This document shows positions 6,084 to 6,182 of a DNA stretch of 6,182 nt, piece after piece. The number at the start of each line of letters is the position of its first letter. Within the stretch, counting starts at the first letter, position 1. The stretch is from an uncultured Eubacteriales bacterium. GTDB lineage: Bacteria; Bacillota; Clostridia; Peptostreptococcales; Anaerovoracaceae. Location: assembly GCA_902765035.1 (NCBI GenBank), contig CACWYF010000082.1:1-6182 (forward strand), in the 5' to 3' direction. The position numbers and the translations under genes were made by a program. The notes below the pieces were generated by a model that was not told where the DNA came from, did not search any database, and saw nothing but the letters and a program-made list of their open reading frames with translations.

Positions 6084-6182
6084 ATCGAGTAGGGGCTAAC
6101 TCGTAGCCCCTCTCACACCACCGTACGTGCCGTTCGGCATACGGCGGTTCAACCCAATAAATAATAATCTACACAGCTGAGA
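6084..6182 (-). mobile_element. 3' end of a group II intron (domains V and VI)
   Basis: Minus strand, entering from beyond the window. Domain V at 6148-6117: nine-pair lower stem ACCGCCGTA/TACGGTGGT containing a CGC triad, two-base CG bulge, four-pair TGCC/GGCA upper stem and GAAC loop. A linker leads to domain VI: GGGGCTA/TAGCCCC (6110-6104 with 6098-6092, loop CGAGT), resting on GAG/CTC (6114-6112 with 6089-6087). The internal loop leaves A6090 unpaired, seven bases from a 3' end at 6084, as expected for the branch-point adenosine. The sequence TGAACCGCCGTA...GGTGGTGTGAGAGG and the TACTCGAT end match what I know of bacterial retrotransposing introns; the CGC triad suggests a class C-like type, not proven. 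The catalytic domains I-IV and any reverse transcriptase lie outside; a ten-codon frame ending in the TGA at 6151-6149 might be its tail but is too short to call. Confidence 0.85.

Noticed and set aside
6149..6181. Possible C-terminal tail of an intron-encoded maturase ending at the TGA 6151-6149
   Set aside because: Only about ten codons are visible and they carry no diagnostic motif, so it cannot be called a gene.

Overview
The window looks like a chromosomal accessory stretch from a low-to-moderate GC Gram-positive anaerobe of the Clostridia, most likely Lachnospiraceae-like. This is an inference from strong AGGAGG-type ribosome sites, a lipoprotein solute-binding protein, a family-1 sugar ABC transporter without its own ATPase, and the style of the AraC regulator. 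No species can be named. Every gene I can support is on the minus strand, so transcription runs from high to low coordinates.

Layout in the direction of transcription: (1) 6182-6084 is the 3' end of a group II intron (domains V and VI), entering from outside the window. (2) 6083-5949 is a promoter/leader region with two operator-like dyads. (3) 5948-5016 encodes an FMN-dependent alpha-hydroxy-acid-oxidase-fold protein with an altered active-site signature. (4) 4964-4314 encodes a YczE/YitT-type membrane protein, probably in the same operon. (5) A strong intrinsic terminator lies at 4273-4230. (6) 4200-3283 encodes an AraC-family sugar-type regulator. (7) 3282-3141 is a control region with an inverted repeat, a direct repeat and a weak promoter. 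(8) 3140-1827 encodes a lipoprotein sugar-binding protein. (9) A 118-nt intergenic region holds several hairpins. (10) 1708-815 and 797 to beyond position 1 encode the two transporter permeases.

Items 6-10 form a standard carbohydrate uptake module: a sensor-regulator followed by binding protein, MalF-like and MalG-like permeases. No ATPase is encoded here. In Firmicutes such systems commonly borrow a shared MsmX-type ATPase, so its absence is not a defect. The substrate cannot be read from sequence. The oxidase/membrane-protein pair is set off by the terminator and is probably a separate transcription unit.

I see no wholly new system. The points most worth checking are the EF-hand-like loop inside the binding protein, the divergent end of the second permease, the hairpin array between binding protein and permease, the variant oxidase signature, the dyads around the oxidase promoter, and the group II intron boundary.
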